Shown here: positions 1 through 6,631 of the stretch, piece after piece
Layout: every line of letters begins with the position of its first letter
How positions within the stretch are numbered: position 1 is the first letter of the stretch
Assembly: GCA_003248655.1 (NCBI GenBank)
Contig: QFPM01000036.1
Coordinates: 1-9,812, forward strand
Direction of reading: 5' to 3'
DNA length: 9,812 bases
DNA from: Microbacterium sp.
Lineage (GTDB): Bacteria; Actinomycetota; Actinomycetes; Actinomycetales; Microbacteriaceae
Translations under genes and position numbers: made by a program
The notes under the pieces: model-generated
Databases searched by the model: none
The model's input: the letters and a program-made list of their open reading frames with translations, nothing else
What the model was told of the DNA's origin: nothing

Positions 1-340
1 CGGATGTGAAGAGTTCTCTCGAAGGATCACACGGTGACCGTCGCCACATTCACAGCGACGTGGCCACCGGATCCGTACACCACGCTATTGGACGCAACCT
101 CTCGGTTCTCTGCTAGCGAGTGCGACCAATCCGCGCCGTTGTCGAGTTCGAGATGGAGTCTCCTCACAGCCTCGCGCGCGCCTATGGCTTACCTCCACGA
201 TCAGGAGCAACACGCGAATCGGCGTGAGGTCCGCGTGCACCACTTCCGAAGCGTGCGACGTGACGAGAACTCAGCTCCGAGAGTCTGAGTTCTCGAAAGG
301 AACTGTCAGTCGTCTGAGCCCGCAGTCTCATGTGAGTGGC
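1..340. other. Gene-free left margin with hairpins
   Basis: No reading frame here has a recognisable product or a convincing start. On plus, a frame open from base 3 closes at a TAG at 112-114 after about 37 codons; it could be the tail of a gene beyond the left edge or chance. The stretch holds an imperfect hairpin at 32-69 (CGGTG/CACCG and GTCGC/GCGAC arms with an asymmetric internal loop) and two stronger hairpins near the P450 stop codon, listed separately. An octamer GAGTTCTC occurs at 11-18 and 287-294, each followed by a similar GA-rich run. Confidence 0.5.
264..295 (-). terminator. Probable terminator of the P450 transcript
   Basis: Perfect 11-bp inverted repeat CGAGAACTCAG / CTGAGTTCTCG with a 10-nt spacer. 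The stem can be extended past one bulged T by three CTC/GAG pairs, leaving a tiny loop. It starts 46 nt past the P450 stop codon in the direction of transcription. There is no U-tract on the minus transcript, which is usual for actinobacterial hairpin terminators. The symmetry would also suit a protein-binding site for a gene beyond the left edge. Confidence 0.5.
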
Positions 341-344
341 TCAG
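314..344 (-). terminator. Nested hairpin overlapping the P450 stop codon
   Basis: A 7-bp stem CTGAGCC (314-320) / GGCTCAG (338-344) encloses a 4-bp inner stem CTCA/TGAG (327-330, 333-336). The outer arm includes the P450 stop codon at 341-343. With the stronger hairpin at 264-295 it makes a tandem structure at the 3' end of the P450 message, which could act in termination or protect the mRNA end. Confidence 0.35.
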
Positions 345-3300
345 AAGAGGTCAGTGGCGTATCGCCCGGTCTGGCTGAGTTCGGTGAGCCAGTTGGGTCC
401 GTGGACGTCCTGGCCGATCCGGGTCAGGGTCTCCTCGACCGCTGGCCCCATGCCGGTGACGTCACCGCACACATACACGTGCGCGCCCTGCTCGATGAGG
501 TCGAGGATGCTGTCTCGTTCGGCCCAGAGCCGGTGCTGGACGTAGCGGACCTCGCCGTCGGGCTTGCGTGAGTATGCCCGGTGCACGCGCAGCGTCCCGG
601 CAGCCTCGTAGGTGGCGAACTCTTCGGCGTAGAGGTCGTCCCAGTCGGGGTGCTGGCAGCCGAAGAACAGCACCGTCTCACCCGCCGGTTCGCCGCCGGT
701 GGCGCGAGCATGACGAGCGTTGATGAAGCCGCGGAACGGGGCGATGCCGGAGCCAGCGGCGATCATGATCGCCGGGATCGAGTTCTGGGCTGGGGGCCGG
801 AAGTGCTCGGTCGGCGAAGCGAGGGTGACGGTGAGCCGGTCGCCGGGCTGGACGCGCTGAAGGTAGCTGGAGGCCGCGCCTCGGTAGGTGCCCGTCCCCG
901 AGAGTGCGGGGCCCTCGATGACTGAGACGGTCAGTGCTACTTCGGTCTGGGTTTCGGCGGCGGAGCTGATCGAGTACTGCCGTGCCCTGGGGGCGGGGAG
1001 TCGTTCGATCACCCAGGCCAGGTCGACCTCGCAGGAGGCGAACATCTCCAGCAGGTCCAGCAGTGAGAACCGGCGCTGCCTGATGGTGTCCGCCTGTTCA
1101 GGGGAGGCCAGCTTTTCGAGTTCTGCGCGCTCGGGAGGGCAGCGTGTCGTCTCGGCGAGCGAGGCGAGTACCCCCTGCGTGGCTGGGGCGGTCAGGTCGA
1201 CGTGGCGGGTCAGCAGGTCATCGACCCGCACCGGCACTCCGACGGGGATGCGTCCGCTGGGGGCGTCGGAGTCGATGGTCACCAACTCGTCGCCTGGCAG
1301 TGCCAGGCGGGTGAGCATGCGGGTGACGAGTTCGGGGTGGTTCTGCGGCAGCACCGAGAGGTAGTCGCCGGTGCGATACGTCATGCCCTCGGGCAGGCGG
1401 AGTTCGAGGTGCCGCTTGGAGCGGGGCGAGTCGCCGCGGACTAGCTCGCGGTTCTCCAGCACGATCGCGGTGGCCTCCTCACGATGGGCGGCGGGCTGGC
1501 TGGTGGAGGCGATCCGGTAGCGGGGGCCTGTCGGGGCGGTGTCCTCGATCTGGTAGTGCTCGGACAGTTCGGGCCACAACGGCTGGTACCAGCGTTCCCA
1601 GTCGCCGAAGAAGTCGGTGCGGGCATCGGTGGCACCGCGTTCACGAATCCTCGTGGCCCCGGCAGCAGTCATGGCGTCGTCGATGAGGGTGGGGACGCGC
1701 TGGTAGGTGGCGGCCCAGTCCAGGCTCCCGCAGCCCAGCACCAGGTATTCAACACCGCTCAGGTCCGGGCCGGTGGTGGTGAGCCAGTCGACGAAGCGCT
1801 TCGCATTGTCGGGTGGGGTGCCGTTGTAGGAGGAGGTCACGATGACGACCGGCCCGGCCGTGGGCAGGTCCGCGGTGGCCTCATCGAGGGAGGCCACTCG
1901 GGTGTGCCAGCCACGGGCGGCCCCATCGCCGGCGATGGTGCGGGCCAAGCCCTCACTGCTGCCCCCGTTGGAGCCGTAAAGCACCAGCATCGGCGTGCCG
2001 TGCGCATCCGCCGGTGGTGTCGCGGCGGCGGACGCCTTCCGAGCAGGAGCAGGAGCAGGGGCGGACGCGGGTGCTGTGGCGTCGGTGCGGAGCTGGGTGT
2101 GGCTGAGGCGGTTGGCGGCGTGGATGGTGAGGTTCTTGGGCTTGATCGTCAGCGACTCGGCGATCTTCAGCTCATACCCGGGGTCGGTCAGGGCGATGTC
2201 GAAGCGCTGGAGCATCATCGCCAGCACCAAGGTGGCCTCCTGCAACGCGAAGGGACGACCGATGCAGGCCCGTGCGCCGTGGCCGAACGGCATCCACGCA
2301 TACTCGGGGATCTCATCCATCCGTTCCGGGGAGAACCGGTCCGGGTCGAACCGCGTCGGCTCGGGCCACACGGCCGGATCGGTGTGCAGGGTCGGGAGCA
2401 TCACCATCACGCTCTCTCCGGCGGCGATGTCGTATCCGCCCAGCGTGGTGTCCTCACTCGGGGACAGCGCGAACGCCGGAGCGGTGGGATGCAGCCGCAG
2501 GGTCTCACGCAGAACCTGCCCGATGTAGCCCAACTTGGCCAGGTCAGCGAACTCCGGGGTCCGATCACCCAAGACCTCATCAACCACCTCGCGGGCCTTC
2601 GCGAGCACATCGGGGTGGGTCAGCAGCTTGTGGGTCGCGAAGGACAACAGCCCGGAGGTGGTCTCATGCCCGGCGATGAGGAAGGTCGCGAGCTGATACT
2701 GGACGTTCTCCTCCGACAGCTTCTCCCCGGTGAGCGGGTCCGCAGCCGACAGCATCCGCTCCAGCAGGTCATCAGGCCGCTGATCGACAGGCCTACCGGC
2801 GCGGGCCGTGACGATGTCCTGGGTGATCTGCCGCATGGTGGCGATGTCCTCGCGGTAGCGGCGGTTGGTGCCGACCATGAACGGCTGCACCCCCGGTAGG
2901 CGCTCGCTGCGCAGCCCCGCCTCGGTCAGCGCGCCCACCATCGCACCGACGAAAGGGTGCTGGTTCTCGGAGTAGAACGAGTTGAACCGCACATCGAACG
3001 CACACAGCGCGATCGTGTCCAGCGTCAGCCGGGTCATGTCCTCGGCGACGTCGATCTCCACGTCTGGCCCGAAGCGCTCCCAGCGGACCATCATCTGCTC
3101 GGCGATGTCGAGCATCTGGCCAAAGTAGTCCTTCATCGCCATCGTCCCGAACGCCGGCATCAACAACCGGTGCGCCTTCCCCCAGTTCGGCTCCTCGTTG
3201 TACGCGGTGAACAGCCCGTCACCACCGAAGTCGCGCACCTGATCGATCGCGTAATGGACCTTCTTCGACCACAACGGACTGGAGCACATCTCCGCCACCA

Positions 3301-3499
3301 GCGCGTGTTCCGAGGCGAGGATCTGCCGCGTGCCCAGCACATCAAGGGCGAACATGCCGCCGTACTTGGCGTGATAGTCCTCAGCGAACTCGATTGAGGT
3401 CTCCTGCGAAGCGCCCAGCACCTCGAACAGGTTCCCCACCACCGGCAGGGCGGCAGGGCCGGGGATACGAGGGGTGCCGGTGGCGTTGGGAGGAGTCAT
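341..3499 (-). CDS. Self-sufficient cytochrome P450/NADPH-P450 reductase fusion (CYP102-type)
   Basis: Soluble one-chain monooxygenase of 1052 aa: a heme P450 hydroxylates a lipophilic substrate with electrons passed from NADPH through FAD and FMN. Order (residues from this ATG): heme domain about 13-460, with the I-helix AGHETT at 276-281 and the heme-ligand loop PFGHGARACIG ending in Cys412; Ala/Pro linker about 475-497; flavodoxin-like FMN domain from about 504 (LYGSN); FAD domain with RQYSISS at 840-846; NADPH domain with GSGIAPF at 916-922 and the SR pair 977-978. Aligned by eye to P450BM3, Phe87 is kept (Phe97), but Arg47, Tyr51 and Ala82 become Thr57, Leu61 and Gly92, and the chain ends in Phe at BM3 Trp1046. 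The ATG at 3499 is chosen because AGGAAGG lies 8 nt upstream; an in-frame GTG at 3520 would place that site inside the gene. It is divergent from a TetR gene that probably controls it. The family is certain; the substrate is not known. Confidence 0.96.
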   Translation of the reverse strand: MTPPNATGTPRIPGPAALPVVGNLFEVLGASQETSIEFAEDYHAKYGGMFALDVLGTRQILASEHALVAEMCSSPLWSKKVHYAIDQVRDFGGDGLFTAYNEEPNWGKAHRLLMPAFGTMAMKDYFGQMLDIAEQMMVRWERFGPDVEIDVAEDMTRLTLDTIALCAFDVRFNSFYSENQHPFVGAMVGALTEAGLRSERLPGVQPFMVGTNRRYREDIATMRQITQDIVTARAGRPVDQRPDDLLERMLSAADPLTGEKLSEENVQYQLATFLIAGHETTSGLLSFATHKLLTHPDVLAKAREVVDEVLGDRTPEFADLAKLGYIGQVLRETLRLHPTAPAFALSPSEDTTLGGYDIAAGESVMVMLPTLHTDPAVWPEPTRFDPDRFSPERMDEIPEYAWMPFGHGARACIGRPFALQEATLVLAMMLQRFDIALTDPGYELKIAESLTIKPKNLTIHAANRLSHTQLRTDATAPASAPAPAPARKASAAATPPADAHGTPMLVLYGSNGGSSEGLARTIAGDGAARGWHTRVASLDEATADLPTAGPVVIVTSSYNGTPPDNAKRFVDWLTTTGPDLSGVEYLVLGCGSLDWAATYQRVPTLIDDAMTAAGATRIRERGATDARTDFFGDWERWYQPLWPELSEHYQIEDTAPTGPRYRIASTSQPAAHREEATAIVLENRELVRGDSPRSKRHLELRLPEGMTYRTGDYLSVLPQNHPELVTRMLTRLALPGDELVTIDSDAPSGRIPVGVPVRVDDLLTRHVDLTAPATQGVLASLAETTRCPPERAELEKLASPEQADTIRQRRFSLLDLLEMFASCEVDLAWVIERLPAPRARQYSISSAAETQTEVALTVSVIEGPALSGTGTYRGAASSYLQRVQPGDRLTVTLASPTEHFRPPAQNSIPAIMIAAGSGIAPFRGFINARHARATGGEPAGETVLFFGCQHPDWDDLYAEEFATYEAAGTLRVHRAYSRKPDGEVRYVQHRLWAERDSILDLIEQGAHVYVCGDVTGMGPAVEETLTRIGQDVHGPNWLTELSQTGRYATDLF

Positions 3500-3644
3500 C
3501 GAAAGGGCCTTCCTGTTCACGATCTATCGGGTCGAACCGTCCATCGCCCCTGGTGGCTGGCTGTGAGCGGGCGCACCCGGTCAGAGGTCGGAGTGCGGCC
3601 TGAAGCCCGGCCATGAGTTCGGGCACCGCGTGACGTCTCCCAAC
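3500..3644 (-). promoter_or_regulatory. Long 5' leader and ribosome-binding site of the P450
   Basis: If transcription starts about 7 nt past the -10 box at 3645-3650, the message has a leader of about 139 nt before the ATG at 3499. The leader ends with AGGAAGG (plus-strand bases 3508-3514) spaced 8 nt from the start, a strong Shine-Dalgarno match that decides the start. It also contains weak GC-rich hairpins, for example GGCC at 3597-3600 and 3609-3612. No known riboswitch is recognised. Confidence 0.5.
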
Positions 3645-3673
3645 ACACTAACTTGGCCACTCGCCTAGGTCAA
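3645..3673 (-). promoter_or_regulatory. Predicted promoter of the P450 gene
   Basis: Read on minus: TTGACC (plus bases 3668-3673) as -35, a 17-bp spacer, and TAGTGT (plus bases 3645-3650) as -10. The -35 matches the sigma70-type consensus at five of six positions and the spacing is ideal. A TGGCCA box lies inside the spacer, so a regulator bound there would block the polymerase. Confidence 0.6.
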
Positions 3674-3682
3674 CTGGCCACG
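3652..3682. promoter_or_regulatory. Candidate TetR operator between divergent promoters
   Basis: Imperfect 31-bp palindrome: ten of 15 position pairs match across a centre at 3667. Its core is two TGGCCA boxes at 3654-3659 and 3675-3680, 21 bp (two helical turns) apart. The left box sits in the spacer of the P450 promoter; the right box can serve as the -35 (TGGCCA, four of six consensus bases, 18-bp spacer) of the TetR promoter. This is the position expected of a site for the adjacent TetR protein repressing itself and the P450. Binding is inferred from symmetry and position only. Confidence 0.5.
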
Positions 3683-3698
3683 TCGTGTGCCCAAGGCG

Positions 3699-3704
3699 TA
3701 TGAT
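3699..3704 (+). promoter_or_regulatory. -10 box of a leaderless promoter for the TetR gene
   Basis: TATGAT ends 6 nt before the ATG at 3711, so the transcript should begin at or next to the A of the start codon. No Shine-Dalgarno sequence lies at a useful distance from that ATG; the GGGG just before it is too close. Leaderless mRNAs of this layout are common in actinobacteria. The -35 is weak and overlaps the candidate operator. Confidence 0.55.
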
Positions 3705-3710
3705 GGGGCT

Positions 3711-4352
3711 ATGGACGATCGAGGAGAGGCGCGTACGCCGCGCAATCAGATCAGCGCTGGCGAGCGTCGAGAGCAGTTGGTGGCCGCCGCGCTGCGGGTG
3801 ATGAGGCGCGACGGGATCGCTGCGGCGAGCACCCGTGCGATCTGCGCTGAGGCGGGGATGCCGCACGGGGCGTTTCACTACTGCTTCCACTCCAAGAAGG
3901 AGCTGTACGCAGCCCTGCTGGCCAGTGACATCGAGATCGACCTGGGGGCCGCCTGGCCGCATATTTCACCCGATGCAAGCCCGTTTGAGAACATCCGCAC
4001 CTTGCTGCTGGCGTTCTGGTCACAGATCGAGACCGACCCCGACGCGCAGTTGGTCCTGTTCGACCTGGGCAGCTTCGCGCTGCGCGACCCCGAACTCCAG
4101 GAGCTGCCACAGCACGAGCACGCCGCCTCCCTGGAGAAAGCCACCGGCTACATCACCCGCCTGGCGGACGAGGCGCGTCTGGACTTCGCCCAGGACGAGC
4201 GAGTGCTCGCCGAACTCGTCCTCGACACACTTAACGGAGTCGCCTGGTCCTGGCTGGCCCACCGAGACAACGACCTCGCCCGCCAGAGCCTGGAACGGTT
4301 CGCGAGCCTGGCGGCATCGTTCGCACGCACCAGCAGCGAACACACCAGCTAG
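3711..4352 (+). CDS. TetR/AcrR-family transcriptional regulator, divergent to the P450
   Basis: 213 aa, the usual TetR size, acting as a cytoplasmic dimer that releases DNA when a small ligand binds. The N-terminal DNA-binding domain spans about residues 18-65: helix 1 with EQLVAAALRVM, then the helix-turn-helix STRAICAEAGMPHGAFHYCF (40-59) followed by the typical SKKEL. The rest is a helical ligand pocket (WSQIETDPDAQLVLFDLG and the acidic helix before WSWLAHRDN) with no subfamily I can name. The start is the ATG at 3711, preceded by a -10 box that implies leaderless translation; an in-frame GTG at 3687 lies upstream of that box and is unlikely. Its position, 211 bp from the P450 start with a shared palindrome between, suggests it represses the P450 and itself. 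By eye it does not resemble Bm3R1, the TetR regulator of P450BM3, beyond the HTH. The family is near certain; the target is inferred. Confidence 0.92.
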   Translation: MDDRGEARTPRNQISAGERREQLVAAALRVMRRDGIAAASTRAICAEAGMPHGAFHYCFHSKKELYAALLASDIEIDLGAAWPHISPDASPFENIRTLLLAFWSQIETDPDAQLVLFDLGSFALRDPELQELPQHEHAASLEKATGYITRLADEARLDFAQDERVLAELVLDTLNGVAWSWLAHRDNDLARQSLERFASLAASFARTSSEHTS

Positions 4353-4390
4353 CGCCACGCGGCACCTCGCCGCACATCACACCAGCAGTC

Positions 4391-4428
4391 CTGTACGGGC
4401 TGCGCACTACCACCAGAACTGTACCGGC
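4391..4428 (+). repeat. CTGTACSGGC repeat pair before the exporter gene
   Basis: CTGTACGGGC (4391-4400) and CTGTACCGGC (4419-4428) are direct repeats 28 bp apart in the 116-bp gap between the TetR and exporter genes. The first is also near-palindromic, within CCTGTACGGG and the wider CAGTCC/GGGCTG arms. A TAGTTT at 4438-4443 could be a -10 box, which would place the second copy in the promoter. This is a plausible operator for one of the two flanking TetR proteins. Confidence 0.35.
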
Positions 4429-4455
4429 ACGACGGTTTAGTTTGAGGAAGATACT

Positions 4456-4462
4456 GAGGAGA
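4456..4462 (+). promoter_or_regulatory. Ribosome-binding site of the QacA-like exporter
   Basis: GAGGAGA ends 6 nt before the ATG at 4469 and decides that start. An in-frame TTG at 4442 would put this site inside the gene and has no such motif of its own. Confidence 0.7.
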
Positions 4463-4468
4463 CTGAAC

Positions 4469-5971
4469 ATGAATGAACTGATGACGCCAGCCAGGCGATG
4501 GGCCTCGCTGGCTGTGCTGGTGGGAGCGGTGCTGCTGCTGGCCATTGACGCCACGGTGCTGTATCTGGCGGTGCCGTCGCTGACCGCCGACCTGTCCCCG
4601 ACGGCCTCGCAGGTGCTGTGGATCGGGGACATCTACTCCCTGGCCCTGGCGGGGCTGCTGGTCACGATGGGGAACCTGGCCGACCGGATTGGGCGCAAGA
4701 AGCTGCTGCTGATCGGAGCCGCAGCGTTCGGACTCGCCTCCATCCTGGCCGCCTTCGCGCCGACCGCGGAAGTCCTCATCGCCGCACGCCTGCTGCTGGG
4801 TGTGGCCGGAGCGACGATCATGCCCTCGACGCTGTCGCTGATCCGCAACATCTTCACCGATCCGATTGAGCGCACCCGTGCGATCGCGATCTGGTCGGCA
4901 GCGGCCGCCAGCGGCATCGCACTTGGCCCTCTGGTAGGCGGGGCACTGCTGGAGAACTTCTGGTGGGGCTCGGTGTTCCTGATCAACCTGCCCGTCATGG
5001 CACTGGTCATCGGCCTGGGCGCGTGGTTGCTGCCGGAGTCCCGCAACCCCAACCCCGGCCGGTTCGACCTGATCTCCAGCGGCCTGTCGATGCTGGCGAT
5101 CATCCCGTTCGTGTACACGATCAAGCAGGTCACCGGCGGCAAGTTCGACCTCCTCACCGCAGCGGCGATCATCGCGAGCGTGGTCGGCGGCATCCTGTTC
5201 GTGCGCCGTCAGCGCAAGACCGCCTCTCCGATGATCGACGTGGACCTGTTCCGCGTGCCTGCCTTCAGCGGCGCGGTGCTGGTCAACTTCATCTCGGTGT
5301 TCGCCCTCAGCGGTGTGCTGTTCTTCTTCTCCCAGTACCTCCAGCTCGCCCGCGGCCTCAGCCCGCTCCAGGCCGGACTCGCGCAGCTACCCGCCGCCCT
5401 CTCGGCGATGGCCGCTGTGGCAGTGGTCGGGTTCCTCCTCACCCGTCTCGGTCGCGGCCGGGCGATCGGGGTGGCTCTGATCACCGGCGCGGTCGGGCTT
5501 GGGCTGCTGGCCGCATTGGAGAGCAGCGAGCAGTTGGCCTGGGTGCTGCTGGCCGTGGTCCCACTCGGGCTGGGCATCGGTGTCGCCGAGACCCTGTCGG
5601 TGGATGCGGTGGTCTCCGCCGTCAAGCCAGCCAAGGCCGGAGCCGCGGCCTCGGTCGCCGAGACCGCCTACGAGCTCGGCGTGGCCCTGGGCATCGCGAT
5701 CCTCGGCTCGCTGATGAGCGTGTTCTACCGCGGAGGCCTCGACCTGCCGACAGGTGTTCCCGGCGAGGTAGCGGCCCGGGTCGAGGACTCACTCGCCTCG
5801 GCGACCGCGGTCCTCGAGCCCGGAAGCCCGGTCCTGGAAGCCGCGCAGCACGCGTTCGTCTCGGCAATGCAGTCCACCACCCTGATCGCCGGGGGAGTGA
5901 TGGTCCTCGCCGCGATCGTGGCCTTCACCCTCATCCCGAACAACAAGGACGCCGTCACCGCCGACCACTGA
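4469..5971 (+). CDS. QacA-type MFS multidrug exporter (DHA2 family, 14 TM)
   Basis: 500-aa cytoplasmic-membrane drug/H+ antiporter. It aligns by eye with staphylococcal QacA through most of its length: TM1 with IDATVLYLAVPSL (Asp27, the QacA Asp34 position), TM2 with WIGDIYSL (Asp54, QacA Asp61), motif A GNLADRIGRKK (68-78), and motif C in TM5 with SGIALGPLVGG (148-158) followed by FLINLP. Near the end, the YRGGLDLP segment and a large outer loop before the last helix are also QacA-like. QacA exports quaternary ammonium compounds, dyes and other lipophilic cations. At the position of QacA Asp323, which is needed for divalent cations, this protein has Ala (about residue 313), as does QacB. It lies 116 bp after one TetR gene and 55 bp before another, so it is probably regulated by one of them. 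The transporter class is certain; the substrate is inferred from homology. Confidence 0.93.
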   Translation: MNELMTPARRWASLAVLVGAVLLLAIDATVLYLAVPSLTADLSPTASQVLWIGDIYSLALAGLLVTMGNLADRIGRKKLLLIGAAAFGLASILAAFAPTAEVLIAARLLLGVAGATIMPSTLSLIRNIFTDPIERTRAIAIWSAAAASGIALGPLVGGALLENFWWGSVFLINLPVMALVIGLGAWLLPESRNPNPGRFDLISSGLSMLAIIPFVYTIKQVTGGKFDLLTAAAIIASVVGGILFVRRQRKTASPMIDVDLFRVPAFSGAVLVNFISVFALSGVLFFFSQYLQLARGLSPLQAGLAQLPAALSAMAAVAVVGFLLTRLGRGRAIGVALITGAVGLGLLAALESSEQLAWVLLAVVPLGLGIGVAETLSVDAVVSAVKPAKAGAAASVAETAYELGVALGIAILGSLMSVFYRGGLDLPTGVPGEVAARVEDSLASATAVLEPGSPVLEAAQHAFVSAMQSTTLIAGGVMVLAAIVAFTLIPNNKDAVTADH

Positions 5972-6026
5972 AAACCTGACCACAACTGAAATCCTTGAAC
6001 CGAACCCACGAGAAAGGAGACGCATC

Positions 6027-6599
6027 ATGGCACGGACCGCCGGACGCAGCGCAGACGAGACCAGACAACTCATCCTGACCTCGGCCGCACGCCTGATCGG
6101 CCGGCACGGCACCACGGTGCCCGTGACCGACATCGCCGAGGCCGCCGGGGTCTCCAAAGGCGGCCTGCTCTACCACTTCCCGAACAAGGAAACACTGCTG
6201 AACGGGGTGGCCACCAACCTGATGACCCAGTTCCGCAGCCACGTCGAGCAGGCCGCGACCGCCGAGCCCGAAGGGGTCCCGGGCAGACTCACCCGCGCCT
6301 ACATCCGCGTCAGCTTCGCTCACGCCGGGGACCCCAGCGGGCTACGCGACTACATCGCCCTAGCCGCTCACCTGATGTTCGAGCCCGCCCTAGAAGAACT
6401 CGCCCAAGCAGACGCCGCGCAGTGGCGCAGCGCGCTCTTCGAAGACGGCCTCGACCCCGCGATCGCTCGCATGGTCATCGCCGCCACCGACGGGTCCAAC
6501 AGCGCCCCGCTGTGGGGAGCCGTCCTGACCGAGCCCGACCGCACCGCCCTCGAAGCCGACCTGATCGCCCTCACGCAACGTGACGACTCATCCGGCTGA
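6027..6599 (+). CDS. TetR/AcrR-family regulator downstream of the exporter
   Basis: 190 aa. The DNA-binding domain is clear: ETRQLILTSAARLIGRHG (11-28), then the helix-turn-helix VTDIAEAAGVSKGGLLYHF (33-51) and PNKETLL. The SKGGLLYHFPNK signature is typical of many actinobacterial TetR proteins next to efflux genes. The C-terminal part (about 70-190) is a helical ligand and dimer domain with the AATDGSNSAPLWG segment near the end. The start ATG has an excellent site, AGAAAGGAGA (6011-6020), 6 nt upstream. It follows the exporter by 55 bp with no promoter or terminator visible between, so exporter, regulator and the GNAT gene 32 bp further on are probably one operon. It most likely senses an exporter substrate and represses the operon. 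By eye it differs from the TetR encoded at 3711-4352, so the locus holds two distinct sensors rather than a duplication. Confidence 0.92.
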   Translation: MARTAGRSADETRQLILTSAARLIGRHGTTVPVTDIAEAAGVSKGGLLYHFPNKETLLNGVATNLMTQFRSHVEQAATAEPEGVPGRLTRAYIRVSFAHAGDPSGLRDYIALAAHLMFEPALEELAQADAAQWRSALFEDGLDPAIARMVIAATDGSNSAPLWGAVLTEPDRTALEADLIALTQRDDSSG

Positions 6600-6631
6600 C
6601 CCACACCATTCACGGAAAGGAAAACCACGCC

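Noticed and set aside
2039..2062. GGAGCA-type short tandem repeat as a mobile or regulatory repeat
   Set aside because: It simply encodes the Ala/Pro-rich linker between the heme and FMN domains of the P450.
1484..2899. A 471-codon open frame on plus, opposite the P450 gene
   Set aside because: It is antisense to a certain gene, its product is Gly/Arg/Val-rich without any domain, and long antisense frames are common in GC-rich coding DNA.
3500..3520. GTG at 3520 as the start of the P450
   Set aside because: The AGGAAGG site would fall inside the coding region, while it is correctly spaced for the ATG at 3499.
3381..3626. Small frame in the P450 leader as a regulatory leader peptide
   Set aside because: It continues far into the P450 gene out of frame and has no ribosome-binding site, so it is probably a shadow.
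3687..3710. GTG at 3687 as the start of the first TetR
   Set aside because: It lies upstream of the TATGAT box that sits ideally for a leaderless start at 3711, and has no ribosome-binding site.
4963..5979. A 338-codon frame within the exporter gene in another phase
   Set aside because: Arg/Pro/Gly-rich shadow of the exporter, no recognisable domain, no ribosome-binding site.
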